Assembly: GCA_963834945.1 (NCBI GenBank)
Contig: CAWIDT010000004.1
Coordinates: 310,001-374,000 of the forward strand
DNA: 64,000 nucleotides
Direction of reading: 5' to 3'
Source: R-RK-3 sp963834945
GTDB lineage: Bacteria; Pseudomonadota; Alphaproteobacteria; Rhizobiales; Rhodomicrobiaceae
The notes under the pieces are model-generated. The model had not been told where the DNA came from. It did no database searches and saw only the letters and a program-made list of their open reading frames with translations. This document shows positions 50,166-59,367 of the stretch, piece by piece. The first letter of the stretch is position 1, and each line of letters opens with the position of its first letter. The translations under genes were made by a program, and so were the position numbers.

Positions 50166-50816
50166 ATGAACCCATCCGAGGATGCACCGGCCTGCGGGCG
50201 GCTCGACGGGCTGCTGGATCAAATCCGCGCCTGCCGTATCTGCCGGGACGTGCCACGCGGCAAGCCGCTGCCGCATGAGCCGCGTCCGGTGCTGCGCGTC
50301 AGCGCCACGGCGCGCATCTGTTTGTGCAGCCAAGCGCCGGGTACGCGCGTGCATGCCTCCGGAACGCCTTTTACCGATCCGTCGGGGGAGCGGCTGCGGA
50401 GCTGGATGGGCGTCACGCCGGAGGAGTTCTACGATCCGAGGCGTCTTGCCATCGTGCCGATGGGCTTCTGCTTTCCGGGGCTGGACGCCAAGGGCGGCGA
50501 TCTGCCGCCGAGGCACGAATGCGCTCCGGCCTGGCGCGACACGCTGTTTGCGGCGCTGCCGCAGTTCGAGCTGGTGCTGCTGGTCGGTCAATATGCGCAG
50601 CGCTGGCATCTGGGCACGCGTGCGGGCAAGAGCCTCACCGAGACGGTGGCCAATTGGCGCGCTTATGCCGAGGACGGGGCGGGGACGCGATTTCTGCCCA
50701 TGCCGCACCCGTCCTGGCGCAACAATCATTGGCTGAAGCACCACCCCTGGTACGAGGCGGAACTGCTGCCCTTTCTGCGGCGGGAGGTGAGACGGCTGAT
50801 GGACGTGGCCGACTGA
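50166..50816 (+). CDS. Uracil-DNA glycosylase superfamily protein
   Basis: 216 aa. An N-terminal CRIC dicysteine leads into ARICLCSQAPGTRVHASGTP and FTDPSGERLRSWMGV, the motif 1 region of the UDG fold. LPMPHPSWRNNHWL is the motif 2 region, with HPS instead of the classic HPSPLS. This is the branch of the UDG family without a known base substrate. The usual four Fe-S cysteines of type 4/5 enzymes are only partly present. Function in DNA repair is an inference. Confidence 0.82.
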   Translation: MNPSEDAPACGRLDGLLDQIRACRICRDVPRGKPLPHEPRPVLRVSATARICLCSQAPGTRVHASGTPFTDPSGERLRSWMGVTPEEFYDPRRLAIVPMGFCFPGLDAKGGDLPPRHECAPAWRDTLFAALPQFELVLLVGQYAQRWHLGTRAGKSLTETVANWRAYAEDGAGTRFLPMPHPSWRNNHWLKHHPWYEAELLPFLRREVRRLMDVAD

Positions 50817-50941
50817 GGCGGCGCCGCTCCCTTGACGGCGAAGAGAAAAACAATCCCGTCTTCCTGGAATTGCCATCACGTTTCTTCTATGATCGGAGTG
50901 GATAAATCCATATTTACGCAAATTTTTTCCAGGTACGGCGG

Positions 50942-51439
50942 ATGCTCGACGCGGTCGATATTAAGATCCTGCAAATTCTGCAGCGTGACTGCACCATCTC
51001 TGTCGCCGAGATCGGGAAGGAGGTGGGGCTGTCGACCACGCCCTGCTGGCGGCGCATCCAGAAGCTTGAGCAGGAGGGCATCATCGAGGCGCGTGTGGCC
51101 CTGCTCAACCCGAAAAAGGTGAGGGCGGGGGTGACGGTGTTCGTCGCCATAACCACCAGCGAGCATAATATGGCCTGGCTTGAGCGTTTCCACGCGGTGC
51201 TGCGCGATTTTCCGCAGGTCGTCGAGGCCTATCGCATGAGCGGCCAGGTCGATTACCTGCTGCGCGTCACCGTGCCGGACATCGAGAGCTACGATCGCTT
51301 CTACAAGCAGCTCATCGAACGGATCGCGCTGGGTGATGTCAGCTCCAGCTTCGCCATGGAGCAGATCAAATACACCACCGCCCTGCCGCTCGATTTTGCC
51401 GACGGCGGCGCCGAATCATTCAACGGTTCAAGGCAATGA
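50942..51439 (+). CDS. Lrp/AsnC-family transcriptional regulator
   Basis: 165 aa. HTH: ISVAEIGKEVGLSTTPCWRR with IQKLEQEGIIEARVALLNPK. The RAM ligand domain follows (FPQVVEAYRMSGQVDYLLRV). Such proteins sense amino acids and act as octamers. The stop overlaps the convergent CHAD gene by 20 bp. No obvious divergent target lies upstream, so the regulon cannot be guessed. Confidence 0.95.
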   Translation: MLDAVDIKILQILQRDCTISVAEIGKEVGLSTTPCWRRIQKLEQEGIIEARVALLNPKKVRAGVTVFVAITTSEHNMAWLERFHAVLRDFPQVVEAYRMSGQVDYLLRVTVPDIESYDRFYKQLIERIALGDVSSSFAMEQIKYTTALPLDFADGGAESFNGSRQ

Positions 51440-52367
51440 CGTTGCCGCCGTCGGCCGAGGCGGTCTCGTCGTCCACCGTTTCGGCGGTCGCCCAATAGGC
51501 GCTGATACGCCGGGCGAGCGAGGCAGGCTTCTCGGCCAGCAGTCGCGTGCCCAGCTCGTGCGCGACGCGGCGCAGCCGAGCTTGACGTGTGCGGCACAGC
51601 GTGATGTAGGCGTCCGTCGCCTCGCCGTCGCCAAGCTGGTCCGCGTCCGCCTTGACGCGATCGGCGAGCACGGACAAATCGTGATCCTCGCCGAGAATTT
51701 CGGACAGGTCGCGAGCGAGCGCGATATGCGGCCGGATGGCTTTCGGCCAGCTCGGCGCCACCAGCAGCAATTGCCGCCAATGCCGCTGAACATATTTGCG
51801 CCAATCGTGAAAGGCTTCGTCCTCACTTAGGCGGTAGGCCCGCGTGAGCGCATGGCGAGCCTTGCGGTAATCCCGTTCGAGCGTGGCGGCGACAACGCCG
51901 AAATCATCCGGTTCGAGGGACAGCTCGGCGAATGCGGCCTTTGCCTCTTTCAGCTGCTTGCGAAGCTGGGCGGCGCCCGAACCGTCGAGGTTGCGCTCCG
52001 CCTTGGCGCGCTCGGCCTGCAATTGCGCGTGCAGAGCCGCCGACACCGAAGCGACACCGGCTGCGCCATCCTCGACCTCCAGCTTGCGGACCGTATCGAG
52101 CATCGCCTGGGCATCGCGTGCGCCGGACAGCAACCGCGCAATTCTCTTCACGCGCGCCTCGTTCGCGGCGAAGCTGCCCTTGGGCATGGCCGGCTTGACC
52201 AAATGGAGCAGCGCCCGCAGCCTTTTCATCGCCTTGCGCGCCTCGTGAACGGCGGCTCCCCTGCCGGTCTTGCTGGCAAACTGGGATAGAACGCGGTCGA
52301 TCTGATCGGTGCCGACCTCCCTGACGCTGCGGCCGATCTGCTGCGCCGGTTTAAGCCGGTATCCCAT
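51420..52367 (-). CDS. CHAD domain protein
   Basis: 315-aa helical CHAD protein. EARKAMKRLRALLHLVKPAM and HDWRKYVQRHWRQLLLV are the conserved His/Arg/Lys helices that bind polyphosphate. CHAD proteins are found on polyphosphate or PHB granules; here an intracellular PHB depolymerase is encoded in the same window at 15907-17316. No CYTH domain is fused. It is convergent with lrp. Confidence 0.9.
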   Translation of the reverse strand: MGYRLKPAQQIGRSVREVGTDQIDRVLSQFASKTGRGAAVHEARKAMKRLRALLHLVKPAMPKGSFAANEARVKRIARLLSGARDAQAMLDTVRKLEVEDGAAGVASVSAALHAQLQAERAKAERNLDGSGAAQLRKQLKEAKAAFAELSLEPDDFGVVAATLERDYRKARHALTRAYRLSEDEAFHDWRKYVQRHWRQLLLVAPSWPKAIRPHIALARDLSEILGEDHDLSVLADRVKADADQLGDGEATDAYITLCRTRQARLRRVAHELGTRLLAEKPASLARRISAYWATAETVDDETASADGGNVIALNR

Positions 52368-52466
52368 GATTATGATCTGCCTGGAAATAGATTTGGACTG
52401 GAAGGATGATAATCGACTTTGCCTGTCCGGACCATGACAGGATTAACAAATGATGAGGACGCCCGA

Positions 52467-53055
52467 TTACGAGGTGGCGAGCCAGTCCGCGATCCGCTGC
52501 TCGGGCGCCGGGTTGGCGACGATATCGGTCACGACCGCGATGCTGTCGGCACCGGCCCGGAAGACGGCGGGGGCGCGCTCCAGCGTGATGCCGCCAATGG
52601 CGACCAGCGGACAGGCGATGCGGGCTTTCCATTCGCCGATCCGGGCGAGGCCCTGCGGCGGATATTTCATAGCTTTCAGCGTCGTTTCGTAGATCGGCCC
52701 CAGGGCGACATGGTCGGGCTCCGCATCCAGCGCGATCTGAAGCTCCTCCGGCGTATGAGTGGAGATGCCGAAGCGGATGCCGGCCCTGCGGATGGCCGGA
52801 AGGTCGGCGGCGGCAAGATCCTCCTGGCCGAGATGGACGAATGCGGCGCCCAGGTCGATGGCCTCGCGCCAGTGATCGTTGACGATGAGCTGGCAGCCAT
52901 GCCGCTCGGAGAGCGCGATGCTTCTGGCGATGACGGCGCGGAGCTGATCGGGCGCCGCGTCCTTCATGCGCAATTGGACGGTGCGGACGCCGAGCGGAAC
53001 GATGCGCTCGATCCAGCCGGCATCCGGCACGATAGGATAGAATCTGATGAAGCAT
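52467..53055 (-). CDS. thiE: Thiamine-phosphate synthase ThiE (one frameshift at the start)
   Basis: About 195 aa. If one base (G53046 on the plus strand) is removed, ATG 53055 gives MLHRFYPIVPDAGWIERIVP, the usual N terminus, and at the same time thiG acquires a TAG stop. Conserved blocks are VQLRMKDA, LIVNDHWREAIDLGAAFVHL, GQEDL, ALGPIYETTLK and VAIGGITLERAPAVFRAGAD. It couples HMP-PP with thiazole phosphate to make thiamine phosphate. It is the last gene of thiOSGE. Confidence 0.93.
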
Positions 53056-53833
53056 CGCCGAACTCGAAAAACGGGGTGCCCGCCACCGGAGTCGATGGCA
53101 CGGCCATGTCGCGCCTGGGCATCAATCCGGCTTCGAAGGCGGCTCGCCCCGCCTCGACCGCTTTGGCGAAGGCCACCGCCATTTGCAGCGGATCGCCAGC
53201 CTTCGCAATAGCTGTGTTGAGCAGCACCGCATCGTAGCCAAGCTCCATCGCCGCCGCCGCATGCGACGGCGCGCCCATCCCCGCATCGACGACGAGCGGC
53301 ACGCCGGGGAAATAGCCGCGCAGCGTCTTGAGGCCGGAGGGATTGTTGAGACCCTGCCCGGAACCGATGGGTGAGCCCCAGGGCATCAGCACCTCGCAGC
53401 CGGCGCTAAGCAGCTTCTCCGCCGCGCTCAGATCCTCGGTCGTATAGGGGAACACCCTGAAGCCGTCGCGCGTCAGGCTGGCCGCTGCCTCGACCAGGCC
53501 GAACAGGTCGGGCTGGAGCGTGTCGTCATTGGCGATGACCTCCAGCTTGATCCAGGGCGTGTCGAACAATTCGCGCGCCATCATCGCGGTGGCGATGGCT
53601 TCCTTCGGGGTGCGGCATCCGGCGGTGTTGGGCAGTACGCGTACGCCCAGCGACTGCACCAGGCTCCAGAATTGCTGGCCGGCACGCTCGCGCGCGCCTT
53701 CGCGGCGCAGCGACACCGTCACGATCTCAGCCCGCGCCGCCTGTACCGACCGTTTGAAGATGTCGGGCGAGGGATAGAGCGCGCTGCCCAGGATCAGCCG
53801 GGAAGCGAAGCTTTCGCCGTAAAATTCAACCAT
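53044..53833 (-). CDS. thiG: Thiazole synthase ThiG
   Basis: 263 aa after removing the extra base at 53046; in the raw sequence the frame runs on into thiE. LILGSALYPSPDIFKRSVQA, VTVSLRRE, PNTAGCRTPKEAI, KLEVIANDDTLQPDLF with the Schiff-base Lys, MPWGSPIGSGQGLNNP and VVDAGMGAPSHAA are all canonical. It builds the thiazole ring from deoxyxylulose phosphate, ThiS thiocarboxylate and dehydroglycine. Confidence 0.95.
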
Positions 53834-53836
53834 TGC

Positions 53837-54043
53837 TCATCCACCTTGCCGTGGCGCCACGATCTCGACGCGGTCCGCTTCGGCGAGCGCGGTCCCGGCG
53901 CGGTTCGCCGCCGCAACGAAGTCGCCGTTCACGGCCGTCGCGATTTTGGCGCCGCCATAGCCGAGCGCGGCGCACAGCTCAGCCAATGTGCGGGCGCCGG
54001 TTTCCTGCATCTGGCCGTTCACCGTGATCCTCAACGAACACAT
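53837..54043 (-). CDS. thiS: Sulfur carrier protein ThiS
   Basis: 68-aa ubiquitin-like sulfur carrier that ends in the required Gly-Gly (EIVAPRQGG). RITVNGQ at the start and KIATAVNGDFVAA are family blocks. It lies three bases from thiG. The adenylation partner thiF is not in the cluster, so another E1-like protein must activate it. The annotated start overlaps the thiO end by about 65 bases; an internal TTG (LRITVNG) would fit relatives better. Confidence 0.93.
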   Translation of the reverse strand: MCSLRITVNGQMQETGARTLAELCAALGYGGAKIATAVNGDFVAAANRAGTALAEADRVEIVAPRQGG

Positions 54044-55019
54044 CCTCGCGTGTGGTTCCGTCCTTTATATAATGCGCAGCCAGCGCCGCAAGAGCAGGGG
54101 CGAGCATAAAGCCGTGGCGGTAGAGACCATTGACGAAGATCCGGCGGCCGCGAATGACGATCTTGGGTGAATTGTCGGGGAATGAGGGGCGGACATCGGC
54201 TCCGAAGCTGACGATCCGCGCCTCGCCGAATGCCGGGTGCAGCGTATAGGCGAGCCCGAGCAGGTCGAGGCCCGAGCGCACCGTCACCGCGCCGCGATCG
54301 CCGCTTTCGATCAATGTCGCGCCGAGCATGAAGCGATTGTCGCGCCACGGGACGATATAGAACGGGATGCGCGGGTGCAGCAGCCGGATGGGACGGCTCA
54401 GCGTGATCTCGTCCGTTTCGATGATCAGCATTTCACCGCGCACGCCGCGCAGCGCAGGAAGCTCGTCGGCGGCGGCGATACCGCGGCAGTCGATAATATA
54501 ATCGGCCTGGGGCGTAGTTGCGCCATCCCAGTTCACGCCGAAGTCGATGCTTGCGCCGGCCTGCCGCGCCAGATCGAGCAGCGCGGGCATCGCGTCATCA
54601 GGTTCGACATGCGCCTCGCGCGGGTAGAACAGCCCCTGGCCGTAGCGGCCGGCAAGCGCCGGCTCCAATTCCGCGATCCGATCGCTGCCGACGCGCTCGT
54701 ATTCCGAGGTCATGCGGGCGAAGTGCGCCAGTTCCGGCAGATCGCGCGGCGGCGCCAGCACCAGACTGCCCTGCTGCCGGGTGGCGGGATAGGCTTCGCG
54801 CCATAAGAGGATCGCGCTCAGGCCAAGTTCGGCGATGAACGGCTCGGCGACTTCGCTCTCGCAAAATGGGGCGAGCATCGCCCCCGCCAGCCGGCTGGCG
54901 GCGCAGGCGAACGGCTCGGCGGATCGCTCGATGAGCCGCACCTGATGACCGGCGCGCGCCAGCGTCAGCGCCTGCCACAGGCCGGTAATGCCTGCGCCGA
55001 TGATCAAAATGTTCGCCAC
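53979..55019 (-). CDS. thiO: Glycine oxidase ThiO
   Basis: About 346 aa from GTG 55019; the open frame extends to 55175, but the Rossmann start (ANILIIGAGITGLWQALTLA) fixes GTG 55019. FAD motif GAGITG, then SRLAGAMLAPFCE, LFYPREAHVEPDDAMPALLD and GEMLIIETDEI are typical. It oxidises glycine to dehydroglycine for the thiazole ring, the aerobic alternative to ThiH. The C terminus overlaps thiS in another frame and may contain an indel. I looked for a TPP riboswitch upstream and did not find one. Confidence 0.9.
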   Translation of the reverse strand: MANILIIGAGITGLWQALTLARAGHQVRLIERSAEPFACAASRLAGAMLAPFCESEVAEPFIAELGLSAILLWREAYPATRQQGSLVLAPPRDLPELAHFARMTSEYERVGSDRIAELEPALAGRYGQGLFYPREAHVEPDDAMPALLDLARQAGASIDFGVNWDGATTPQADYIIDCRGIAAADELPALRGVRGEMLIIETDEITLSRPIRLLHPRIPFYIVPWRDNRFMLGATLIESGDRGAVTVRSGLDLLGLAYTLHPAFGEARIVSFGADVRPSFPDNSPKIVIRGRRIFVNGLYRHGFMLAPALAALAAHYIKDGTTREDVFVEDHGERPDAGNRRPHIG

Positions 55020-55200
55020 GCCGATCCTTTGACTTTGGTTTCGGCGAGCGTACCACATTGGCGGCGCAACCGCGTCCATGCTGCGGCGCAGAGCTGCCAG
55101 GGCGCGATCGCAGAGCGAACCGGCGACCGGAGAAAATGAAGAGGAGCAGGCAGGGGGCGGGGAATGCCCGTTCATCCGGGGGGAGATGAACTCGGGCTTG

Positions 55201-55240
55201 AGCTTTGCGCAGGACTGAACACCTGACTGCGCAGAAGCTT
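55201..55240. promoter_or_regulatory. Hairpin in the leader region upstream of thiO
   Basis: AGCTTTGCGCAG (55201-55212) pairs with CTGCGCAGAAGCTT (55227-55240), broken only by one bulge. The gap 55020-55453 contains no gene and no TPP-riboswitch core. No T run follows the hairpin on either strand, so it is not a classical terminator. Confidence 0.35.
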
Positions 55241-55453
55241 TCGGGGCTTTTAACCCTGCCTGCTCTCTTCAATGTGTCAGCGGAGGAGGGGGACTCCGTG
55301 ACGGGGAACATCGACTGAGTGGGGGAACTCATTGGGGTCGCTGTTCTATCTATGTTCTAGAAAATTGCAGGTGAGTCGTCAATCGGAAAACAGCACAAAA
55401 AGGGAACATAGGTGTTCGCCCATAGCGGCGTGGAGCGCTCGGCCTGGAACGCT

Positions 55454-56425
55454 TCAGAGTCCGAGATGGCTCTCGCTCATCGTGCGGTTGGAGCCCGGCA
55501 CATAGGCATCGAAGGCCGCCCAGAACTGGTCGCGGATTTCGTCGCGCTCCTGCAGGATTTCGTGTTTGGCCCCGGCGATGACGAGATATTTGCAGATTTT
55601 GACCCGCGTCGAAAATTCTTCGATCGCCCGCGTCGAGACCACCGTATCGTTGCCCGCCGCGATGATGAGCAGCGGCACCTTGATCGAGGAGGCGAAGCCG
55701 AAGCTATTGAGCTGCATGATGGAGCGCGAGGCCGCATGCAGCCAGCCGATGGTGGGCGAGCCAAGGCTCAGCCAAGGCGCAGCCTTCAACACGTCGCGGA
55801 CGCGTTCATAGCGGAGGGGATCGCTGGTGAGGCTGTCTTCGAACGGCAGCAGTTCTGAGGCGTCCGGCTTGCCGCCGGGAACGTATAAATCGCCGAAACC
55901 GAGCAGTACCACAGCCTCGATGTAATAGCGCAGCAGCGGCGACTGGGTGACGCCCTGAATGATGTCGATCATCGGAGCGCACAGGATGAGGCGGTCGAAC
56001 CAGCACATCTTGGTCAGCGCGGAGCGCAGCAGCAGATGGCCGCCCATGGAATGGGCCATGCCGTAATACGGCGCCGGACAATCGGGAAGCACGATCTCGG
56101 TCATGAATTGCTTCAGGTCGGCGTCGAAATCGGCAAAGGTTTCGACATGTCCCTTGCGCGGGTTCTTCAGCAGGCGGTCGGAGCCGCCCTGTCCGCGCCA
56201 ATCCATCATGGCGACAGCAAAGCCCCGACGGCGAAGGTCGGTAATGGTTTCGAAATATTTCTCGATGAATTCGCCGCGCCCGCTGAACAGGCAGACGGTC
56301 CCGAGCCGCTTATCGGCCGTGCGCGGCCACAGGGCGTAGCGGATCTTGAGGCCGTCACGCGTGACGAAACTGCCGGGCACCGCGCCGTTCGGCACCGGAT
56401 TGCGCGCTATGCCGATAAGCTCCAT
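55454..56425 (-). CDS. Alpha/beta hydrolase, lysophospholipase-like
   Basis: 323 aa. Oxyanion region LFSGRGEFIEKYFE, nucleophile elbow MAHSMGGHLLLR (Ser), acid region AAGNDTVVSTRA and His in GAKHEILQERDEIRDQFW fit the PldB/monoglyceride-lipase group (Hydrolase_4). No signal peptide is visible, so it acts in the cytoplasm. The substrate is uncertain. The gene is divergent from hsp20. Confidence 0.92.
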   Translation of the reverse strand: MELIGIARNPVPNGAVPGSFVTRDGLKIRYALWPRTADKRLGTVCLFSGRGEFIEKYFETITDLRRRGFAVAMMDWRGQGGSDRLLKNPRKGHVETFADFDADLKQFMTEIVLPDCPAPYYGMAHSMGGHLLLRSALTKMCWFDRLILCAPMIDIIQGVTQSPLLRYYIEAVVLLGFGDLYVPGGKPDASELLPFEDSLTSDPLRYERVRDVLKAAPWLSLGSPTIGWLHAASRSIMQLNSFGFASSIKVPLLIIAAGNDTVVSTRAIEEFSTRVKICKYLVIAGAKHEILQERDEIRDQFWAAFDAYVPGSNRTMSESHLGL

Positions 56426-56530
56426 GGCCGTATCTCCCTGCTTCGCGGCGGAGCATATGCCGAGCCGCTCCGCCGCTCAAGCGCGGCTCTGAACCGCGCT
56501 GCCGGGCATAAGCACCCCTTGCGCATGGGG

Positions 56531-56557
56531 CTTGAAATGCGTTCCGAGGTTCATATC
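56531..56557 (+). promoter_or_regulatory. RpoH-type heat-shock promoter for hsp20
   Basis: CTTGAA (56531-56536), a 15-base spacer, then CATATC (56552-56557). This fits the alphaproteobacterial sigma32 consensus and lies upstream of the ROSE-like leader. Confidence 0.65.
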
Positions 56558-56563
56558 TTTAGG

Positions 56564-56650
56564 TTGCACGCCGTTACCGGGTGCATACTTACAGACTGCC
56601 TGGCCAGTTCGGCAGGCAAAATTCATGTCGCTTCACAAGGAGGATATGTA
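56564..56650 (+). promoter_or_regulatory. ROSE-like RNA thermometer in the hsp20 leader
   Basis: The leader has a stable hairpin CTGCCTGGCCAGTTCGGCAG. Just before the start, TCGCTT (56628-56633) can pair with the ribosome site AAGGAGG (56637-56643) with one bulged G, the hallmark of ROSE elements (known pattern UYGCU against AGGA). ROSE leaders are known upstream of hsp20 genes in alphaproteobacteria. Melting with heat would free the ribosome site. Confidence 0.55.
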
Positions 56651-57127
56651 ATGGGAAGATTTGACCTTACGCCACTTTACCGTCAGTCCATCGGGTTCGA
56701 CCATCTTGCGTCTCTGATGGAGCAGCTTTCTGCAAGCGACGGCGAAAACGGCTTTCCGCCCTACAATATCGAACGCCTGGACGAGAACGAATACCGCATC
56801 ACAATGGCGGTGGCGGGCTTTTCCGCAGACGATCTGAATATTGAGGTCAAGGAAGGCACGCTTTCGGTTCGCGGTGAGAAGACCAACGAGTTAAAGGATC
56901 GGGAATTTCTGCATCGCGGCATCGCCGCACGCAACTTCGAACGCCGGTTCCGCCTGGCGGAGCATGTCGAGGTCAGCGGCGCGACGCTTGAGAACGGGTT
57001 CCTGAATGTGGACCTGAAGCGGGAAATCCCGGAGGCGATGAAGCCGCGGACCATCCAGATCGGCAAGCCGGCGCAGAATGGCCGCACGATCGAAGGTGAG
57101 AAGCAGAATCTCTCGGTTTCCACCTAA
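56651..57127 (+). CDS. Small heat-shock protein Hsp20 (IbpA-like)
   Basis: 158 aa from ATG 56651 after a perfect AAGGAGG; the open frame also runs far upstream but that part overlaps the opposite-strand hydrolase and is not coding. The N-terminal arm MGRFDLTPLYRQSIGFDHLA is class A alphaproteobacterial Hsp20. The alpha-crystallin domain covers about 38-128 (ITMAVAGFSADDLNIEVKEG, NGFLNVDLKREIPE), with a C-terminal tail. It holds unfolding proteins for refolding by DnaK/ClpB. It has a strong terminator. Confidence 0.97.
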   Translation: MGRFDLTPLYRQSIGFDHLASLMEQLSASDGENGFPPYNIERLDENEYRITMAVAGFSADDLNIEVKEGTLSVRGEKTNELKDREFLHRGIAARNFERRFRLAEHVEVSGATLENGFLNVDLKREIPEAMKPRTIQIGKPAQNGRTIEGEKQNLSVST

Positions 57128-57149
57128 AGCCGCGTTAGACGGCTAATTG

Positions 57150-57185
57150 AAGCCCCGCCTCTCTCCCCCGGAGGCGGGGCTTTTT
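57150..57185 (+). terminator. Rho-independent terminator after hsp20
   Basis: GCCCCGCCTC / GAGGCGGGGC with a 9-base loop and TTTTT. It can also serve the convergent gene on the minus strand. Confidence 0.95.
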
Positions 57186-57217
57186 GCGGTCCGCGGCCGC
57201 TCAGCTGCGTCGAGCCG

Positions 57218-58436
57218 CTATTCCGTACCCAGCACTGCCTCCTGGAACGCGGCATCCATCTGCCTGGCGCCATCAAGCACGGCTTGCTGGTCCATCCGCT
57301 TTTCCATCGCCGCGAGCAGCGCCGAAACGACGTTGTTGCGGCTCGCCACCGGATTGCGCTCATAGCCGCCGCGCTGGAAGAAGTTCGAGGTCGGCACCTT
57401 GTCGCGTATCGCCACCGGCATGCTGACCACTTCGAAGCCGCTGCCGTCGCCCATCAGGTTCATCATCTCCAACTCGGCCGCGCTGACGGGCCGCTCATAG
57501 CCCTTGACGCGGAGGAACTCGATCGAATTCGAGCAGCTTGCGCGTCTGCAACATCGGGCCGACATCCAGGTCGAGATTGAGCGCATGCAGAGCGCGGCCC
57601 TTCGGCGTCTCGCCCGCTTTGACATGCGCGCTCCAGCGGAAAGGAAGTCCACGGGCGAATTTCGCCATGCGGCGCAGCGCGGCCACCTTGCCGTTCAGCT
57701 CCTTGCGGCGCCCGCGTTCGGCGGCCTTCGCCCAATCTTCCAGCGTGGCGACCATGACCGGGCCGTGCTCCGCCAGAATGCCGATCGTGTTGGCGACCAG
57801 AAGCTGATTGTAGCCGAGCGCTGTGCTGATCGGCTTGGCGCCCGGCCTTTTCGACTCCAGCCCGGCCTGCACGTCATAGGAGCCGTTGCCGCCGGCCTCG
57901 AAGCCATAAATCCTGACCGCCTGCTCCTTGGCGATGCCTGCGGCGAGCGCGGCACGCGCATAGGCCAGCTTGTAGTCCTTTTCGCTCGCCGGCGCCTTCG
58001 GGGTGAACTGAAAGCGCATTTTGGCATTACGGAGAAAATCGGCGACGACGGGCAGCGGCTCCTTCTTCACCTCCTTCCGTTTTGCAAGCTTCTTGGGGGA
58101 AGGCGGTGGCACGGGAGCACGCGGGCCGGTGTAAACGGGCGGCTGGTCGAGCACATAGTCGGCAAGCTCGATGGGCTGGCCGTCGGCCCGCTTCTCGCGG
58201 CGCTCCGCACGCTTATCTTCGACGACATCCCAATAGGCCCCAGCCTTTGCCTCGTAGGCGTCGCGCTGCTGGCGATAGGCCAGATATTTGGCATGGTATT
58301 CGGCCGCCGCGCGCTTGGCCTCAGCGGATTCGAACGCCTTGTCAGGCATCGGGGGAACCTCGCGCGGCGTCTCGCCCGCTACCGCGACGCCGGCGGAAAG
58401 GCAGACAAACAAAACAGCCCAGTTTTTCGTCGCCAT
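57218..58436 (-). CDS. Secreted protein, lytic-transglycosylase-like (one frameshift)
   Basis: About 406 aa with a signal peptide MATKNWAVLFVCLSAGVAVA. A charged, Pro-rich stalk (residues 25-130) with a KAERR/KRADGQP stretch leads to a helical domain: YGFEAGGNGSYDVQAG and PISTALGYNQLLVANTIGIL. An isolated Glu in GFE followed by Gly-rich strands resembles lysozyme-type transglycosylases, but I do not see the complete SLT motifs. The frame breaks near 57530, where an extra G in TTCGATCGAG separates KLLEF from IEFLRVKGYERP. Removing it continues to the stop at 57218. Cell-wall activity is an inference. Confidence 0.65.
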
Positions 58437-58776
58437 GCTCGGACCCGACCCCCCAGCGCCTCCTCGGCAATGGGCGCATTAGATCAAGACGGGACGCCGA
58501 AGCCAAGACAAAGCTATCATGCGGGGCAATGCGGCCGATCTATTGCGCGTGCGGTAAATCCGCTAACATGTTGAACCATTTTACCGGCCCTCGCGTCGGA
58601 GATGGCGTGAGAAGCTGGCTTATGACGTTAAGACCGGCGGTTTTCTGAGCGGCTTATATTCACCGCGTATTCACGGGTGCTCACGAATGGTTGGATCATG
58701 CGGGTGCCATCTCTTCCACGCCATGGCGGCAGGTGGAGAACCGCGCTTTAAACGGGTTTTGAGAGGAATGGGTGAC

Positions 58777-59049
58777 ATGAAGATTTCTATGAGCTTGAAG
58801 GCGTTCGCGATTGTGCTCGCGGCGGGATCGTTCGGATTTACCGGCACGGCCAGCGCCCATGACGATGACGACAATGCCGCCGGCGCCGCTGTCGGCATCA
58901 TCGGGCAGGTGATCGGGGGCGCCATCGAAGCGGAACAGGCGAAGGAAGCCGCCGTCGAACAGGAGCGCCGCTGCCGCCGCTTCGCCCGCAAATGCGACGA
59001 TGGCGAAGGCTGGGCATGCGAAAAGCGTGACGCTGAATGCGGCGACTGA
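58777..59049 (+). CDS. Small secreted Cys-containing protein
   Basis: 90 aa. Signal peptide MKISMSLKAFAIVLAAGSFG ... TASA with cleavage before HDDDD. The mature protein has an acidic stretch, a glycine-rich GAAVGIIGQVIGGAIEAE and a C-terminal CRRFARKC...WACEKRDAEC with four Cys, probably two disulfides. No family is recognised. ATG 58768 is a possible alternative start. It is likely periplasmic. Confidence 0.65.
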   Translation: MKISMSLKAFAIVLAAGSFGFTGTASAHDDDDNAAGAAVGIIGQVIGGAIEAEQAKEAAVEQERRCRRFARKCDDGEGWACEKRDAECGD

Positions 59050-59212
59050 GTTGTTGATATCGCGGGGATGAGGCCGCATCGGCCTCGTCCCGGCATCGCC
59101 GTCTGACATGCGTGCCGCCGCCATGCCCGTCCTGCTTTCGATTTTCACCGCTTTCGTCGGACTCTCCGCACGGCTCAAATGTCAGGTTCGATCCACGAGA
59201 GCAAGCTCGGTT

Positions 59213-59309
59213 CAGGTGGAACGTTTGTCGCCGGCCATCGAGCCAGGCCCGGACGACACGGGGGTTAGCCCCGGATCTCCGCTACGCTTCGTCCGGGGCG
59301 ACAAAGCCT
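59213..59309 (-). repeat. Intergenic repeat family C, copy 3
   Basis: Reverse-orientation copy with CGGATCTCCGCTACGCTTCG, TCCGGGGCGACAAAGCC and GTTTGTCGCCGGCC. It occupies a third of the 318-bp gap 59050-59367, in which I see no other feature. Confidence 0.6.
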
Positions 59310-59367
59310 AAAGGCGGCTCGCACATAAATGATCGCGCTTTAGTGCCGCCGAAGAGAGATCACCCGC

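Noticed and set aside
55020..55453. TPP riboswitch before thiO
   Set aside because: Expected, but the conserved aptamer blocks are not visible on the minus strand.
56036..56650. Upstream extension of the hsp20 frame (205 residues)
   Set aside because: It overlaps the opposite-strand hydrolase and the RpoH promoter/leader. The real start has a perfect ribosome site at 56637-56643.
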